A DNA stretch of 64,000 nt, taken from the NCBI RefSeq assembly GCF_002105155.1, contig NW_019028982.1, positions 1,200,501 to 1,264,500 on the forward strand, written 5' to 3'. The notes under the pieces are model-generated. The model saw only the letters and a program-made list of their open reading frames with translations, was not told the origin of the DNA and searched no databases. Source of the DNA: Lobosporangium transversale. Taxonomy: Eukaryota; Mortierellomycota; Mortierellomycetes; Mortierellales; Mortierellaceae. Positions 31,368 through 43,129 of this stretch are shown one piece after another. A program made the position numbers and the translations under genes. Every line of letters starts with the position of its first letter. Position 1 is the first letter of the stretch.

Positions 31368-32044
31368 ACCGTGACCGTGGCCGAGATAGAGATCGGGATC
31401 GAGATCAATGGAATTACCACGACCGAGATCTTGATCACACAGCTTATGAAAATGACGAAAAAGCGGGTGAAGACAGCAATAGGAGCAATAGTCGCAGAAA
31501 TCACAAAAAATCAAAAAGGCATAATAGGAATGAGAGTAGTCAAAGTCAGACAGACTATCATGATGGATCAGACAATATCCGGATGGACATGATGGAGCCC
31601 ACAACAGCGACCGGTGTAACTATATCAAATGAAAGTATATCATCTTCAAGCGCCTCTCAGCCGCCCTCAAGGTCCTCAAGCATTAGCTCACAACGTAACA
31701 GTGGCGGCAAGTTACATCACTCTTTACCTGACAATCCTAAACATCGCAGTAATAACAACAATAATGGCCGAATACAAGGAAGTAAGGGGGATGGTAACAA
31801 AAACAACAACAACAGCGACGCCAGCGGTGGCGGCGGTAATAATGCCAATGGTGGCGCAATTTCCAGTCGACAATCGTTCGCTGAGCAAAACGCTTTTCCA
31901 CGAGGCACTAGTTATGGTTCCAATCCTTCCAGTCCTGCCTTTGGTGGCAGTGGTTTGATTGGTGTTCCACCCTCTCGTTCAAGCCCTTCTACTCCCGGTC
32001 CTCCTCGCCCAATGTATACAGGAGGGTATTCGCGAAGACGATAA
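29049..32044 (+). CDS. AIR1/AIR2-type zinc-knuckle protein of the TRAMP complex
   Basis: Eight exons: 29049-29125, 29215-29320, 29450-30037, 30125-30229, 30324-30416, 30545-30619, 30746-30850, 30962-32044; 2232 nt, 743 residues, all joins in frame. An acidic N-terminus (about 1-260) precedes five zinc knuckles: CHRCGRGGHIARDC, CNICGTKDDHTSQDC (five residues instead of four before the His), CFNCRRKGHISDSC, CNKCYARNHATEDC, CYNCSASGHFGDDC. The fourth-to-fifth linker DCPTVWREYIV is the Air signature that contacts the poly(A) polymerase Trf4. The C-terminal third is basic and SR/RD-like with a long Arg-Asp run, then Ser/Asn/Gly-rich. In TRAMP it helps tail and hand nuclear RNAs to the exosome. Yeast Air proteins are about 350 residues, so this one has long extra tails. 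Introns fall between knuckles. Confidence 0.9.
31314..31411 (+). repeat. Arg-Asp coding GACCGA microsatellite
   Basis: GACCGA is repeated about eight times without change (to about 31362), then continues in mutated form. It lies in frame inside the AIR C-terminal tail and codes for alternating Arg-Asp. Confidence 0.85.
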
Positions 32045-32430
32045 TCGAGTCTTTGCTTTTTTTTTTTTTTTTTTTTTTTACCTCCATAGTTTATGTGCCA
32101 AGGATGGAATATTAGTATATAGTACGGCTTGTAATTATGTGCATCCATTTTTCTTTCAATGTTGCAATCAATAGAAAGGCTCTTACTTGAACATGTATTA
32201 AAGTGAAATCAATTTTTATCGCTATTCACTATTCACTATTCACTATTCACTATTCACTATTCACTATTACCTACTTTGATTTCTTTACTTTTTTATATTT
32301 ACTCCTTCATCTACCAACCAGGGTCATTCTTCTTGACCGAACGTGGGAATAACTGATGTTGTAGGCATTGATCTTTTTTAGAGAGTGTTTGGATAATGAT
32401 AAGGTGGTTACTGCTACTCTAATAATTGAT
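32045..32430. other. Convergent spacer with 7-bp tandem repeat
   Basis: It contains a T-run at 32058-32079 after the AIR stop, and CTATTCA repeated about 6.5 times at 32222-32268. No gene seen. Confidence 0.6.
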
Positions 32431-35400
32431 TTATTGTTGCTGAGATGGTGATCCTCTTGAGATTGATGCCAGCCCCAGAGCCAAGGAGCTGCCGCCTACA
32501 ACATATCCAGGCCGCTTGTATGGGCTTGTACTCTCAGGGTCTTCTCCGATGTCAGGGTTGTTATCTGAATGTCCACTACCACTTCGAGCAGCCTTTATCT
32601 TGGAGTATTCGGGATCGAGTGATTCATATGCTTTGTCAATTGTTTCTGATGCAGCTGCGACGGCTGAACTGACCCACGATCCAAAAGACCAGCTACTGGA
32701 TTTTTGTAGGTTCGGAGAGGATGTCGATGTCGATGCCAATTCCGAAGTATACGAAGGTTTCTTATGGCTCTCGTTCTCATGCATCTTCTTTTCGTTCAGA
32801 ATGTTGGCGATATCACCGACAAGGCTATTGTTACCGCCTCCACCAAAGAAGCCACCAACGCTTCCACCGCTATTACTATAGTTGGTGTTACTCCGTTGTT
32901 GATGTTGCTGTTGCTGTTGCTGTTCATGCCGTTCATGCCGTTCATGCCGATGGCTCATACTTGATCCTGAGGTGGACGACAAGTGTGATACCCTAGGGGT
33001 AGAAGTTACCTGTCCAATCAGAGTCTCATTATATGAAGGCCTACTATCTTCCTCATATTCGTACGAGGCCTTAGCCTTTTGCTTAACGCCAGTGGGTCCA
33101 TAAGGATCGTAATTATCCGCTTTCTTGCTGCTCAAATATGAAGCTGACGAAGCAGAGACAGAGAAAGTCCTATTATCACCAGAACGGTTGCTCTCGCCGT
33201 CGTCTTTGTCGTCCAATCCAGGAACTGGTTGTTGATAAAACGAAGATGAAGACGACTTTACTAAGAACGCAGGTGCTTCGCTGATCTTGGTTGTCATTGC
33301 AATAATATCGGTCGGCTTTTTCTTGCTGCTACTAAAGTCCTTCTCCAAATCGTCTTCTATAAGCTCCTCATCCAATCCAGAACCCTCCCATCCGGATCTG
33401 GACGAAAAAGATGATATCGATAACCTTGACGCATGATTCTGTCGATGAGCATCGCTCTGGCTAGTCCTAACAACTTCCACTTCACGATCTTTCTCTAATC
33501 CTGAAGAAGGATGAGCTATTGACTTGGGCCGATTGCCATCCCTGCTACGACACACAAACATACCGCTTTCAATTCCAGCCAGAGGCGATGATGGAGTGGC
33601 TGTGGGGACAAGGCTATGCACGCCGCTTGATAATCTACGTCGGGAAGATAGATTTCCAAACTCCTCAGTCACGGGCGAAGAAGTCTTGGAGGATGCAGAG
33701 AATGTTGGCGATTTTATACTGCTGGATTCAATTGTACTGATTTGAACACTTTTTCTTGCCACAGTGGGTGAAGCTGGGGAAATATGCTTCAGCGCGGAAG
33801 GAAAAGTTGTCGTCGTGGTTTTCGTCAAAGTCTGTTGCGGGGTCAACCGTGGAGAGGAAGCCTTTCCATGGAGAAGGTGAGATTGTTGCGGCAATGTATC
33901 CTGTGCTGTGGGTTCCGTGACGGTCAGGCGGCGTGCAGATATACTTAAAGGTGCTGAAGAGGTAGCTGCTGCTGCTGTTCTCTTTTCTAACCTCTCTCGT
34001 TGTCTTTGAAGCGCAGGTGTCAAAAATTTCTGATCCATTGCTAAGGATGGAGCAGTTGGCGTTATAGTACTTGATAAGGAGCTATCGACAGCCTTTACAG
34101 ACGGGGGCGCACTTGCTAATGAAGCCGTAGTGGCGTCAATCACACCATAATCTGTATCTTCAGCAATGGTAGCAGAAGTACTGGTGGAAGCGGTTTTCTT
34201 ATATTGTGAAATGGGCGGCAGTGGTTTACCCTTTGCTGCTAACCGTGCGCGTTGTTGACGAATTGCAAGCGGCAAATGCGAGTCATCTTCTGCTTCAGAT
34301 GAATCTATTGTCACTGTTGCCACAGTAGTTCCCGACGTCGACATTGGTGTCTGGAGAGATTGGCTTGACGAAGGTAAGGTCGAACTTGAAGTAATAGATT
34401 CGTTAGGAGTATTGCCGGATGGAGCGGCGGTGCTACTCAAAATCTTACTTTGCTTCAAATCTGGAGGGTTGAGAAGGTTATGCGAGACTTTCGATGCGAT
34501 TGCATCATCCTGCTCATCTTGCTGATCAAAGCCCCAGCAATCGGCATCACTGATGATATCAGGCAAAATTCCTTGTGAAGATGTAGCTCCTTCGACACAC
34601 TCAACCTTTCCATGAGAGGCCTGCCCTAAAACCGCAGCGTCTTTGTTTGCAATATCTTTCGTAGCTGTAAAAGCGTCAATGGGCTCAGTGGGGACATCAA
34701 CGTGCCATTCGTCCTCCTCTTCATCGTCTTGATTCAGATCGGTCCATGACATGGTACTACTCATGGCCCTTCTAGATCCTGAAGAGATTGAGCTCGTGCT
34801 ATGATCACGGCCATGGTCGACATGGAGATGGTGGCTATGTCCATGGGCCGTATGATCAGTGATAGGGGATACTCGGCCAAACTCGTCCATGGATCGGACT
34901 GAATATTCTGACTCCATCTCTGACACAATACTCATACCCGTCTCGCTTCTCTTCGACACTGAAGCTGGTGATACATCTTGCCATGTGGGGCTATGGCTAG
35001 AGCCTCCCTCTTCACCCTCTCCTCTGCCGCTGACAGCATCGGACGTAAATGGTTCTTTTTGAATAGCAAGTGGCGATGGCTTTTCAGGTATAGTAGAGTT
35101 CACCATTTCTATATGTGATGGGACTTGTATTGAGCTCTCATAAGTTGAATTCAACGGGGAATTTAACTCCATCGGGATTCCCTCCGTCTGCACTTGTGAA
35201 GTAGCTATTGTAGCAGATTGAGTAGACGACTCCTCGCTACGTACTTGAATCCCTTGCATATCAGATTCATCATCAGACATATCCTTGACGCTCTGTGAAT
35301 CGATAGATCCTTTAATTTCCAGATCAACCTCAACCTCGTCCTCATCCCATCCCCAGGCATCTTCAGCAACCTCTTCTTGTTGGCTTTGGGGCCTAGAGGC

Positions 35401-38400
35401 AATGGATCCAACCCTGGACTTTGTCGGAGATACAGAAGGCCGCTGAAGTGGGTCTATAAATGGGCTTGCTGAGTCATTAGTAACGACATCGGCGTGATGG
35501 TGATCCTCAGATTCCTTTCCGTCATTTACGATTACAGTAGCCTCCGCTGATGAAGAAGTAGAGGCTAATATCTCGGATTGCAATTGGTCGACAAAGATAT
35601 TGCTTTCCTCTTGATCTGCCCAGGCATCTCCTTCCAATGCCTCATCAAGATTAAATTCAGTCACTTTGGTCAATTCTTGAATTGAGCTTTGAGTGAAGGT
35701 ATCAGCTGCTGTTGCAGGCGTAGAGACGACATGGTGATTTTGATTAATCGAGTTTTCTGATAAACGATGCTGGATCTTTTCAGTAAGTTGGACCTTGTGC
35801 TCATGATGTTTCTCTGTAAACCAGTTCGGCTCCTCCGATGAATACGATTCACTAGAGTGAATTGAAACCATACCAGTTGTCACGTTCAGACCCTTTTCTG
35901 GTGATTTATCATCCGCTGCGTTAAGATTAACCGCCTCCTGACGTCCAGAAGTTGTAGCCAATTCTCCAGGCCTCTCAGACTCCACTTCAGAGTGGTTCTG
36001 AATCACTTTATGCGTGATAGCTGTGTGTGTTGATGTTGAAACTCGAGCCATCTCTGCTACAACTGAGCTGCTGGCCTCGTGATCGCTCCATGCGTCTTGA
36101 TCATCCCATGCGTCAATTTCAGTACCCTCAATAAGGGATTGTTCAATGTTGAGCGACTGTGTAGCCTCAGTTTTGATCACAGACAGTGGTTCGACATCGT
36201 TGTGCGCTGCCTGGGTGATATCGTCTGTATCCTCATGTACTTCAGCGGACGTCTCCAGATTTGTCGAATCCTGGGTAGATTCTAGGCGGAGTGGGATATG
36301 AATGCCTTCATTATTCCATGCATCCTTCGCAGCTGCGATATCTAAATTATTAGCGAGTACAGGATTGATCTCTATATCCTGAATTCCATAGATAAGTCCT
36401 AAGGCGTGATGACGAGGAGGCTCTGGAATTGCTGAAGCTTCATGAGGCTTCTGACTACTAACGGAAACGGGCTCGACAGTAAGACTTGGGCTCTCATCAT
36501 TCCATGTATCCTCCTCCAATGCTATATCAAGTGATTTCTCCAACTCTGTTTTTTCGAGTGTCTCATCAATGTCGGCTGTAAATAAAGAACCATGATGATG
36601 AGGCTTTTGCTCGTTTTCGATCCCCGACTCCTCTGATAACCTAGACGGTTCGTTTATTCTCTCCACAAGCGGCTCTGGAGCCGAGTTGATAACAATGTCC
36701 ATATCCTGATCTCCCCATGCATCGTCTTCAACTGTCTCTTCAAGAGCTTTTTCTTGATAAACACTAATCTTTGATTCAAAGCTTGAAACGGTGTGAATAT
36801 GTTGCATTGCCATCCTGTCATTAGTTGATGTATGGCTCTGAGAATTATGCTGTAGGCCTTGATCAATCTGGCGATGTTCATTGATTTCAAAGATTTCGCT
36901 CTCCTGCTCAATCCACGCATTATCATCAATTATAGAGTCGGTAGCGGCATGAGTGCCATGAGTCGTTGTCACGCTTGCTACTATCGTGTTACCGTGGAGG
37001 ATTTGAGCAGACTCATTGTCATGAGAGTCTTGCACCCCCGAAGTTGTCGATATAGGGTGTTCAGTCTCATTTTCAATGATTAACTCAGGGTTGGCCTCTG
37101 TTTTCTTGCTATGAGTAGGATAGCCCAATGTATCTGTGACAAGATTAACGCTATGATTGGTGCATACATCTTCGATACTATTCATAATAATATTTTTGGC
37201 GTTGATTTTTGGAGTTATTTCATATTGAGCAGCGAGCTGATTAGCGTCACTGACAACTTTTGCTGTAGTAGAAGGTTCTGTTGAAACAGACTCGGTGACA
37301 AGGTCCACATTTGAGCCCACCCAAGCTTCCTCTTCCACTGACTCCTGCTTAGAGATCTGCTTTGATGCTTCGATAATATGATGGTGGATCGGTTCAGTAG
37401 TTCCTGGCTGGTGTTGAAACAGCTCATCATTGCCGAGATTAAGGCTTTCTGAAACAGGCCAAGCATTTTGATAATCAATAGCAGCAGCATCACTGAATGG
37501 ATTTGCAGGATCGTGATCGTCGCTTACAACATTAACAATTTTTTCGGACTCTAGATACGGGGCACCTGTATCCTGGTGGTCTGGCGGCTCAATACGTAGC
37601 TCAGGCTCATCTATAACAGTAATGTTTGACGGAGCCAGAGTTGTGATAGCATCTGCAGTAATGAGCTCCTCCATGTGTGTTGGAAAGAATGATGTAGAAG
37701 CGGTTTGTTGTTCCTCTGGGATCCTTGATACAGACTTGGCGGGATCAGAAGCGATTTGAACACTGTCAATAACACTGTCCTTCTCAGATAAGCCGTTATT
37801 ATCGATCTCATACTCTAGGTCATCAAAATCCATGTGGCTTCCATCAATAGGTCGAGGCTCCCCACGTTCCATCAGCTCTGCAACAACATCATCCATGATA
37901 AATTTTGGGGGCTCATCGTCGCTGTATGGTGTGCTGATTGACCGGTTCATGGGAACACCTCGTTCCATATGCTCCAGATAGTCATCATCATCAAGGACCT
38001 CATTCAATCGGTTAGATGAACCATTAATTCCTGTGCGCGCGGTCGATAAGTCACCATAGATATCATTGCTCTCCAGATCAGATTCTATATCCTTGTCTTC
38101 CTCATTCATAGGAGCTGGAAATCGTTGTTCAGATGTCTCTTTCAGGCCCTCTGTCTCAATAAACTCTGGAAGGCTGTCAGGTATTATTTGGAGGCGAGTT
38201 GTATGATCTAAACAAGCGTTATTCTCTAAGCGATCATGGGCATCAAAGCTCGGATTAATGACTGAAGGCTGCTCCACGATGTTCAGTTCCGTTTGGTAGG
38301 TGATACTTGGTCCAGTCATTGATTGAGGGCGGGATCCATGTAGCATCTATCAACGCATGAGATGACGGTTTACCAATGAGTCATCAACTCATCCATCGTT

Positions 38401-39087
38401 TTGCTTAAAGATTACTTATGGTTTTCGCTCACCTCTCGAATCTCAGAATCATGCTCATTGTCGCCTACGGAGCTACCTTTAGACTGCTTAACCATCGTCA
38501 GTGTCTCTCCCTTTGTAGACCTTATATCCTCTTCTTGATTCTTGATTTGATTGTTGTGGACATGGAGAGCATCTCCATCATGAGGTTGCATGTCAGAAAT
38601 ATGGTCATGATTTCCGTGCCTGAGATCATTGCTACTCATGTCTCGATCTGTAGGTTGTTGTTCAATATCAATGACCTCATCCACATCAAAGCCCCAGGAC
38701 GCCTCTGCATCTGCGTCTATCTCTGCCTCCACTCTCGACTCTTCAACGTCAACCCCCGTGGGATGGAATCTGAGCACTTTGTTATCCACGTCTTGTCTTG
38801 TATCAAACTGCGATTCAGGGACGATTTTTGGCTGCACATGAGGTTGATCTTGAAGATTCATTTCAACTGGCTCAAAACTAGTACTCTGTTCAAGATTGAG
38901 ATGAGATGAGCTATCCATGTCATCATGCGCATGGTACTCATAATTCTGTGAGGGAACTTCAGCATCATCTAGGTCTTCGTTTGTAAATAATGGTCCCTGT
39001 CGGTTTTCCTCGGATGCCGAAGCAACATCAGGTACAAGGGCATCTTCTGGACTAGCGAAGGGATTAGCGCTATCATACGTGGACTAA

Positions 39088-39119
<32 letters not shown>

Positions 39120-40848
39120 CATATGCCCCGATTAGCTCGTATGCCATGGGTGTAGGCTTGGATTGACAGCAATCAGAGACCTTACTCCTAAATACCCACC
39201 TCTCTATGATCCGTATAATTTTCAGAATCAAGCTGAGTGTGAACGCGCGTAAAATCCTCTTGAGCTGCTGTTGAGGGGGATTCCCCTGCGTCCTGTGGGA
39301 CGGCCTCGACAATATCTAAGAGCTGATCGTCATAGCCCCATGCATCATCTTCAGACTCGTGAACTTGATGAATATGCGGATAATCGTCAGAATTAGCGAT
39401 TGTAGCAGCTTCCGGGAGATCACTGGATATTGTAGCAGAATTTTCCTCTATAACTAGTTGTTGGTCAAACCCCCATAAGGAGTTTGTCTGTTCTGTTGAA
39501 AGTGCTTCATCTAAGATAATCTGGTCCTCAAATCCCCATGATGCCTCTGTTTCATTTTGCTCTAACTGTGGGACCTGCCTATTTTTCGTTACTTGCTGGT
39601 GTGGCCAAAAGGGTCTTGTTGATTGTGAGTTTTGAGCAGATGAATGTTTAGCCTTATCATCAAAGCCCCAGGATGTATCCATTTCGGCATGCTGATGGAT
39701 CACATTCATATCCATTGTGTCACCAAAGCCCAATGATGCGTTGTCCCTTTGTTGGTGGCCCAATGATGCAAATGTCTCAAAGCCCATGGAGTTTACTATT
39801 TCATTTTAGTAAAGTTGATTATTTTTGGTGAGCATATCGAAACGCAAGTTAATAGAACTCATTTAGAATCATATCTCGATACATGGAACAAACCTGGTGC
39901 TGCAGCATTGATATGTGGTTGAGACATACTCGGACTCTGAGTGAAAGAGGGAACGTTCTGATCCTTATGCCCTACTTCCTCGGCTTCAATATCGCCGTCA
40001 TCTTCGCTACTGTCCTGCTGCATGTCTTGTTGGTCCTGCAACCAAACTTTGTGGACATGCTCGGGTGTCATCTGTCGTTGTGAAACCGAAGTATTTGGGT
40101 CAAGGTAAGCTTTTACCACTTTCGAGTGTAAGATTGGGCTTTGCCGCATTCGCTCACGCAGTTTTGGTGCTACTCCACGCGATGGGGTTTGACTTTGTTC
40201 ATGATGGGAAATTGAAGAGGTTGAGGATAAGGAGGATGAAGAATACTGGTAGGATTTCTGGTGCAGTTGCTGAGATTGAAATTGGGTCTGGGAATGAGTA
40301 TATGACTGATGATGTTCAGAGGTTGAGGAACTATTATCGGAGTAAGATTGACTATGGCTATAGGAGCTGATATGATGTAGTTGGTCATGATGAATTTGGC
40401 GTGGTTGTTGCTCCTGGGATTGGTGTTGAATCTCATGTTCAAAGTGGTGACGCGCATCTTTAGCACGATGCTGTTGTTCTTGGTTGTGGTCATGTTCCCC
40501 ATGTCTCAACTGGTATTCTTGCTGCTCTTGATGCTGAACGTCAGCAACGGGGTTGGAACGGGGCATTGGGACACGTTGGTCTGGCTGTTGCTGTTGCTGT
40601 TGCTGTTGTTGTTGTTGTTGTTGTTGCTGTTGCTGTTGCTGTAGTATGCTGTGGCCCTGAGTTGCGGTCAACTTGGGACTCTGGCGTGCCATGATAGGGC
40701 TTCGGATGATTATTGGTTCCCATGGCGTATCATCATCGCCTTCAGAAGCACTTGCAAACTCTTCATTAGAATCAGATGTCTCTCCGTTTTCATGGATTAT
40801 CTGAGGATAATGCTGAAGATGCGAATGTGAATGGCCACTTGATGCCAT
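32431..40848 (-). CDS. Very large disordered protein with repeated acidic tryptophan motifs
   Basis: Four exons in transcript order: 40848-39894, 39795-39200, 39083-38433, 38346-32431; 8118 nt, 2705 residues, all joins in frame. No globular domain recognised. The first exon has a polyglutamine run and is H/Q/S-rich. From exon 2 on, short motifs centred on Trp recur in acidic sequence: TSWGFDDK, ASWGFEDQ, SLWGFDQQ, DAWGYDDQ, ASWGFDVDE, DDAWGDQD, EDTWNDE, KDAWNNEG, DAWDDQDAW, GDAWADQE, DAWGWDEDEVEV, DCWGFDQQDE. NPF occurs at least twice (ANPFSD, ANPFAS). The C-terminus is S/T-rich and ends with a short helical segment (SWSFGSWVSSAVAAASETIDKAYESL). Acidic W motifs bind COPI or clathrin-adaptor domains in proteins such as Dsl1, and WG/GW motifs bind Argonaute; either role is inference. 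Neighbours give no hint. Confidence 0.85.
40583..40642 (-). repeat. Polyglutamine CAG/CAA repeat
   Basis: About 20 consecutive glutamine codons in the first exon of the large tryptophan-motif gene, mixed CAA and CAG. Likely length-variable between strains. Confidence 0.85.
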
Positions 40849-41163
40849 GATGCCAGATGGCTTTTTTGTCTTGTACTTTCTTTCTTTTTTTCTTTTTCTT
40901 TTTTTTTTACGTGTGAGGACGCGTTGTACGTAACGGAAGGAACAAAGGTTGGTAAAGAAAAGAAAAAAGAGACCTCTTTGGGAATGTCAACAGTGACAAG
41001 TTAGATTAAGGAGAGGTAGGGCTATGATGACAGTTGAAAGCCTATTAGGAATGAAGGCCATGATCATCAATCATTCCCTCACTCCTTACCGTTGCTCTTC
41101 ACGTGACATGTAATATAAGCCCAACCCAAATATCGAAGCTGCGACGATCCTTTCACTCTTACA
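40849..41163. other. Divergent promoter region
   Basis: 315 bp between the start of the large minus-strand gene and the putative small plus-strand gene. It contains a pyrimidine/T-rich leader (40862-40909) and a TCACGTGAC palindrome at 41098-41106 (E-box CACGTG). No gene seen. Confidence 0.5.
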
Positions 41164-41577
41164 ATGGATAAGGTAAAAAAAAAAAAAAAAGCCTTTGCTT
41201 ATTTGCTTATTTGCTTATTGTTAAGCTTTCTCTTCTCTTGGACGGATAACATGGTATAAATATTTATACTGAATTGGTGTACAACTCTGTCTTTCGACAC
41301 CATGGAAAGAGCGAACAGTTGATTCTGTGGTCAAAGCGGAAAGGCGTTGCAATGATTGGACAATTCGCAGGTCTGCTGGCATTCACCCAGCTTGGAACGT
41401 GCATTTTGTTGGGTGGGAATAAACTTGATATTAACCATTCATCTCTTTTACTCTCTGGGAGAAAAAGAAAAAAATAAAAACTCAGCTAAACAAGCTTGTT
41501 TATGTTTGATGCAGCTCCACAAAGAAGTTTTTGCTGGGGATGAAAATATTAAAGCGGCTATCAAGGACTCTGATTAG
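41164..41577 (+). CDS. Putative small spliced gene, unresolved
   Basis: ATGGATAAG followed by GTAAAA at 41164-41172 looks like a short first exon after a pyrimidine-rich leader. A last exon starting at 41515 after GATGCAG gives LHKEVFAGDENIKAAIKDSD and a stop at 41575-41577. A middle exon between about 41265 and 41430 is likely but I could not fix it: two overlapping frames there look protein-like, one with a hydrophobic segment (AMIGQFAGLLAFTQLGTCIL) and one with AERRCNDWTIRRSAG. No family recognised. RNA data would be decisive. Confidence 0.35.
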
Positions 41578-41712
41578 TTGTTGGGGAAAAAAATAAATAA
41601 ATAGCCAAGGGTAATTCTTCACTTTCTCTCACTTTCTCTCTTCTTTACTGTCCTCTTTATCTCCATACTTTGTCTCCACAGCACTACTACTTTGTCTGTC
41701 TCTTCAGTATCC

Positions 41713-41949
41713 ATGATCATGTCAAAAAACGAGTCTATCCTTATTGACCTCGCCTCCAACGGTCGCTCGGATTCATTCCCGAATCTTCAGTCAAAATCAA
41801 GCTATCAGCTTCAGATGGCGCAGCTGCAATCACCTCGTTCGAAGGATACTGTTGAATCACAATCGGAATTGGCACAGGACCTCTTTGACTCCATGGAGCC
41901 TCATCTGGTGGCCCACAGAGGCAAGAATACACCTCGCTCCAAGCTGTAA
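41713..41949 (+). CDS. Small hypothetical protein
   Basis: Single-exon frame of 78 codons (MIMSKNESILIDLAS...), or 76 from the next Met at 41719. Polar and serine/glutamine-rich, with ELAQDLFDSMEPHLV as a possible helix and a basic tail RGKNTPRSKL. It is preceded by CTCTTCAG, so it could also be a downstream exon. Amino-acid composition is plausible for a real protein, but I recognise no family. Confidence 0.4.
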   Translation: MIMSKNESILIDLASNGRSDSFPNLQSKSSYQLQMAQLQSPRSKDTVESQSELAQDLFDSMEPHLVAHRGKNTPRSKL

Positions 41950-42758
41950 AAGACAAAATATCAAAACAACAAAACAAATCAAATACCTCCTGTCCTAGGA
42001 CAGCTCCATTTCTAAATTATCTACCCTTTCTCTTTGCATATTAATCAAAGCACTCCATCTTGCTACTTTAATTTCAATTAAACCATAAAAAAAATAAAAA
42101 TAAGAAATAAAAAAGAAAAGAAAAGAAAAGAAAAGGAAAGGAAAGGAACTGCTTTTGAGGATTGGAATGGCAATGCAAGTTGCTGAATTACCAGAAAATA
42201 CCATTGTTATGGGCTTTGATTTCTATTGCCTTTGTAGAACGAAATTGCCTGACTTCACTTGAGAATGACAAGTTGATTTTCTAGAAAGAATCCTCCATGT
42301 TAATATTACACTAATAGCCACATCCTCGGAAGCATTGCTGAGGCAGCTGAAGGAGGTATCTTCAATCCTCCTTCGTTTGCTTTTTCATGGTTGATTCTCA
42401 GCAAAAGATGTCGATCAAGTAAATAGAGAAATGTGTCGTTCACCAGCCAGGCTCATATGTATAGGCTTCCCTTGCCTGCCTGCAGACGTGCCTCTTCTTT
42501 GTTCTTTTGCACATAGACGGGTTGCTTCCAGCTAAACAAAGTAAAAAATTGTTTTGTGGAGTTATTCCTAAAGCTCTTTGTTCCTTTTTTTTTTTTTTTT
42601 TTTTTTTTCAAAGCGTGGCTGAGTCGTTTCTGGTGATCAATATCCTTTTTTTTTTTTTTTTTTTTTTTTTTCTTCTACTCCAATGTCTCTACTAGAAGTT
42701 TCATTTCTTCCTTCATTGGCTCTGTCATCTAAATTTTGTCCCATGAACATTGGTTGGA
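41950..42758. other. Spacer upstream of Artemis gene
   Basis: An AAAAG repeat at about 42113-42147 and two long T-runs (42586-42609 and 42646-42671) precede the Artemis start. No gene seen. Confidence 0.5.
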
Positions 42759-43097
42759 ATGTCGACTTTTGACGGTCTCATTCGAGAATTCCCTACAGTT
42801 GCCATCGATAATTTCCGATTCCGTCCTGGTGTCAATGTTTATTTACTCTCTCATGTCCATAGTGACCATCTCACTGGACTGACAGCAAAAAATTGGAATG
42901 CACCCATCTTTTGTTCTCCCATTACAGCGAAATGGCTTCCTATGCTTGCCAGCCGCTCAAAACAGGATGCATTCGAGAAGGGGAAAGATCGTATCTTGCA
43001 GCGCAGATATTCACATCTAAAGCCTTTTCTAGTAAGTAACGTAAAGTACATGAACGTGTACCCGTTCCATGGTTCAATTGAAGCAAGAAAAATAAGG

Positions 43098-43129
<32 letters not shown>

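Noticed and set aside
31122-31604. Long frames on other strands opposite the AIR repeat tail
   Set aside because: They arise from the GACCGA repeat and the biased composition of the AIR tail.
40381-40644. Leucine-rich plus-strand frame at 40381-40644
   Set aside because: It is the antisense reading of the polyglutamine tract of the large gene.
32431-40848. Assignment of the large disordered gene as Sec16 or GW182
   Set aside because: No Sec16 central domain and no RRM or UBA; only short tryptophan motifs are shared.
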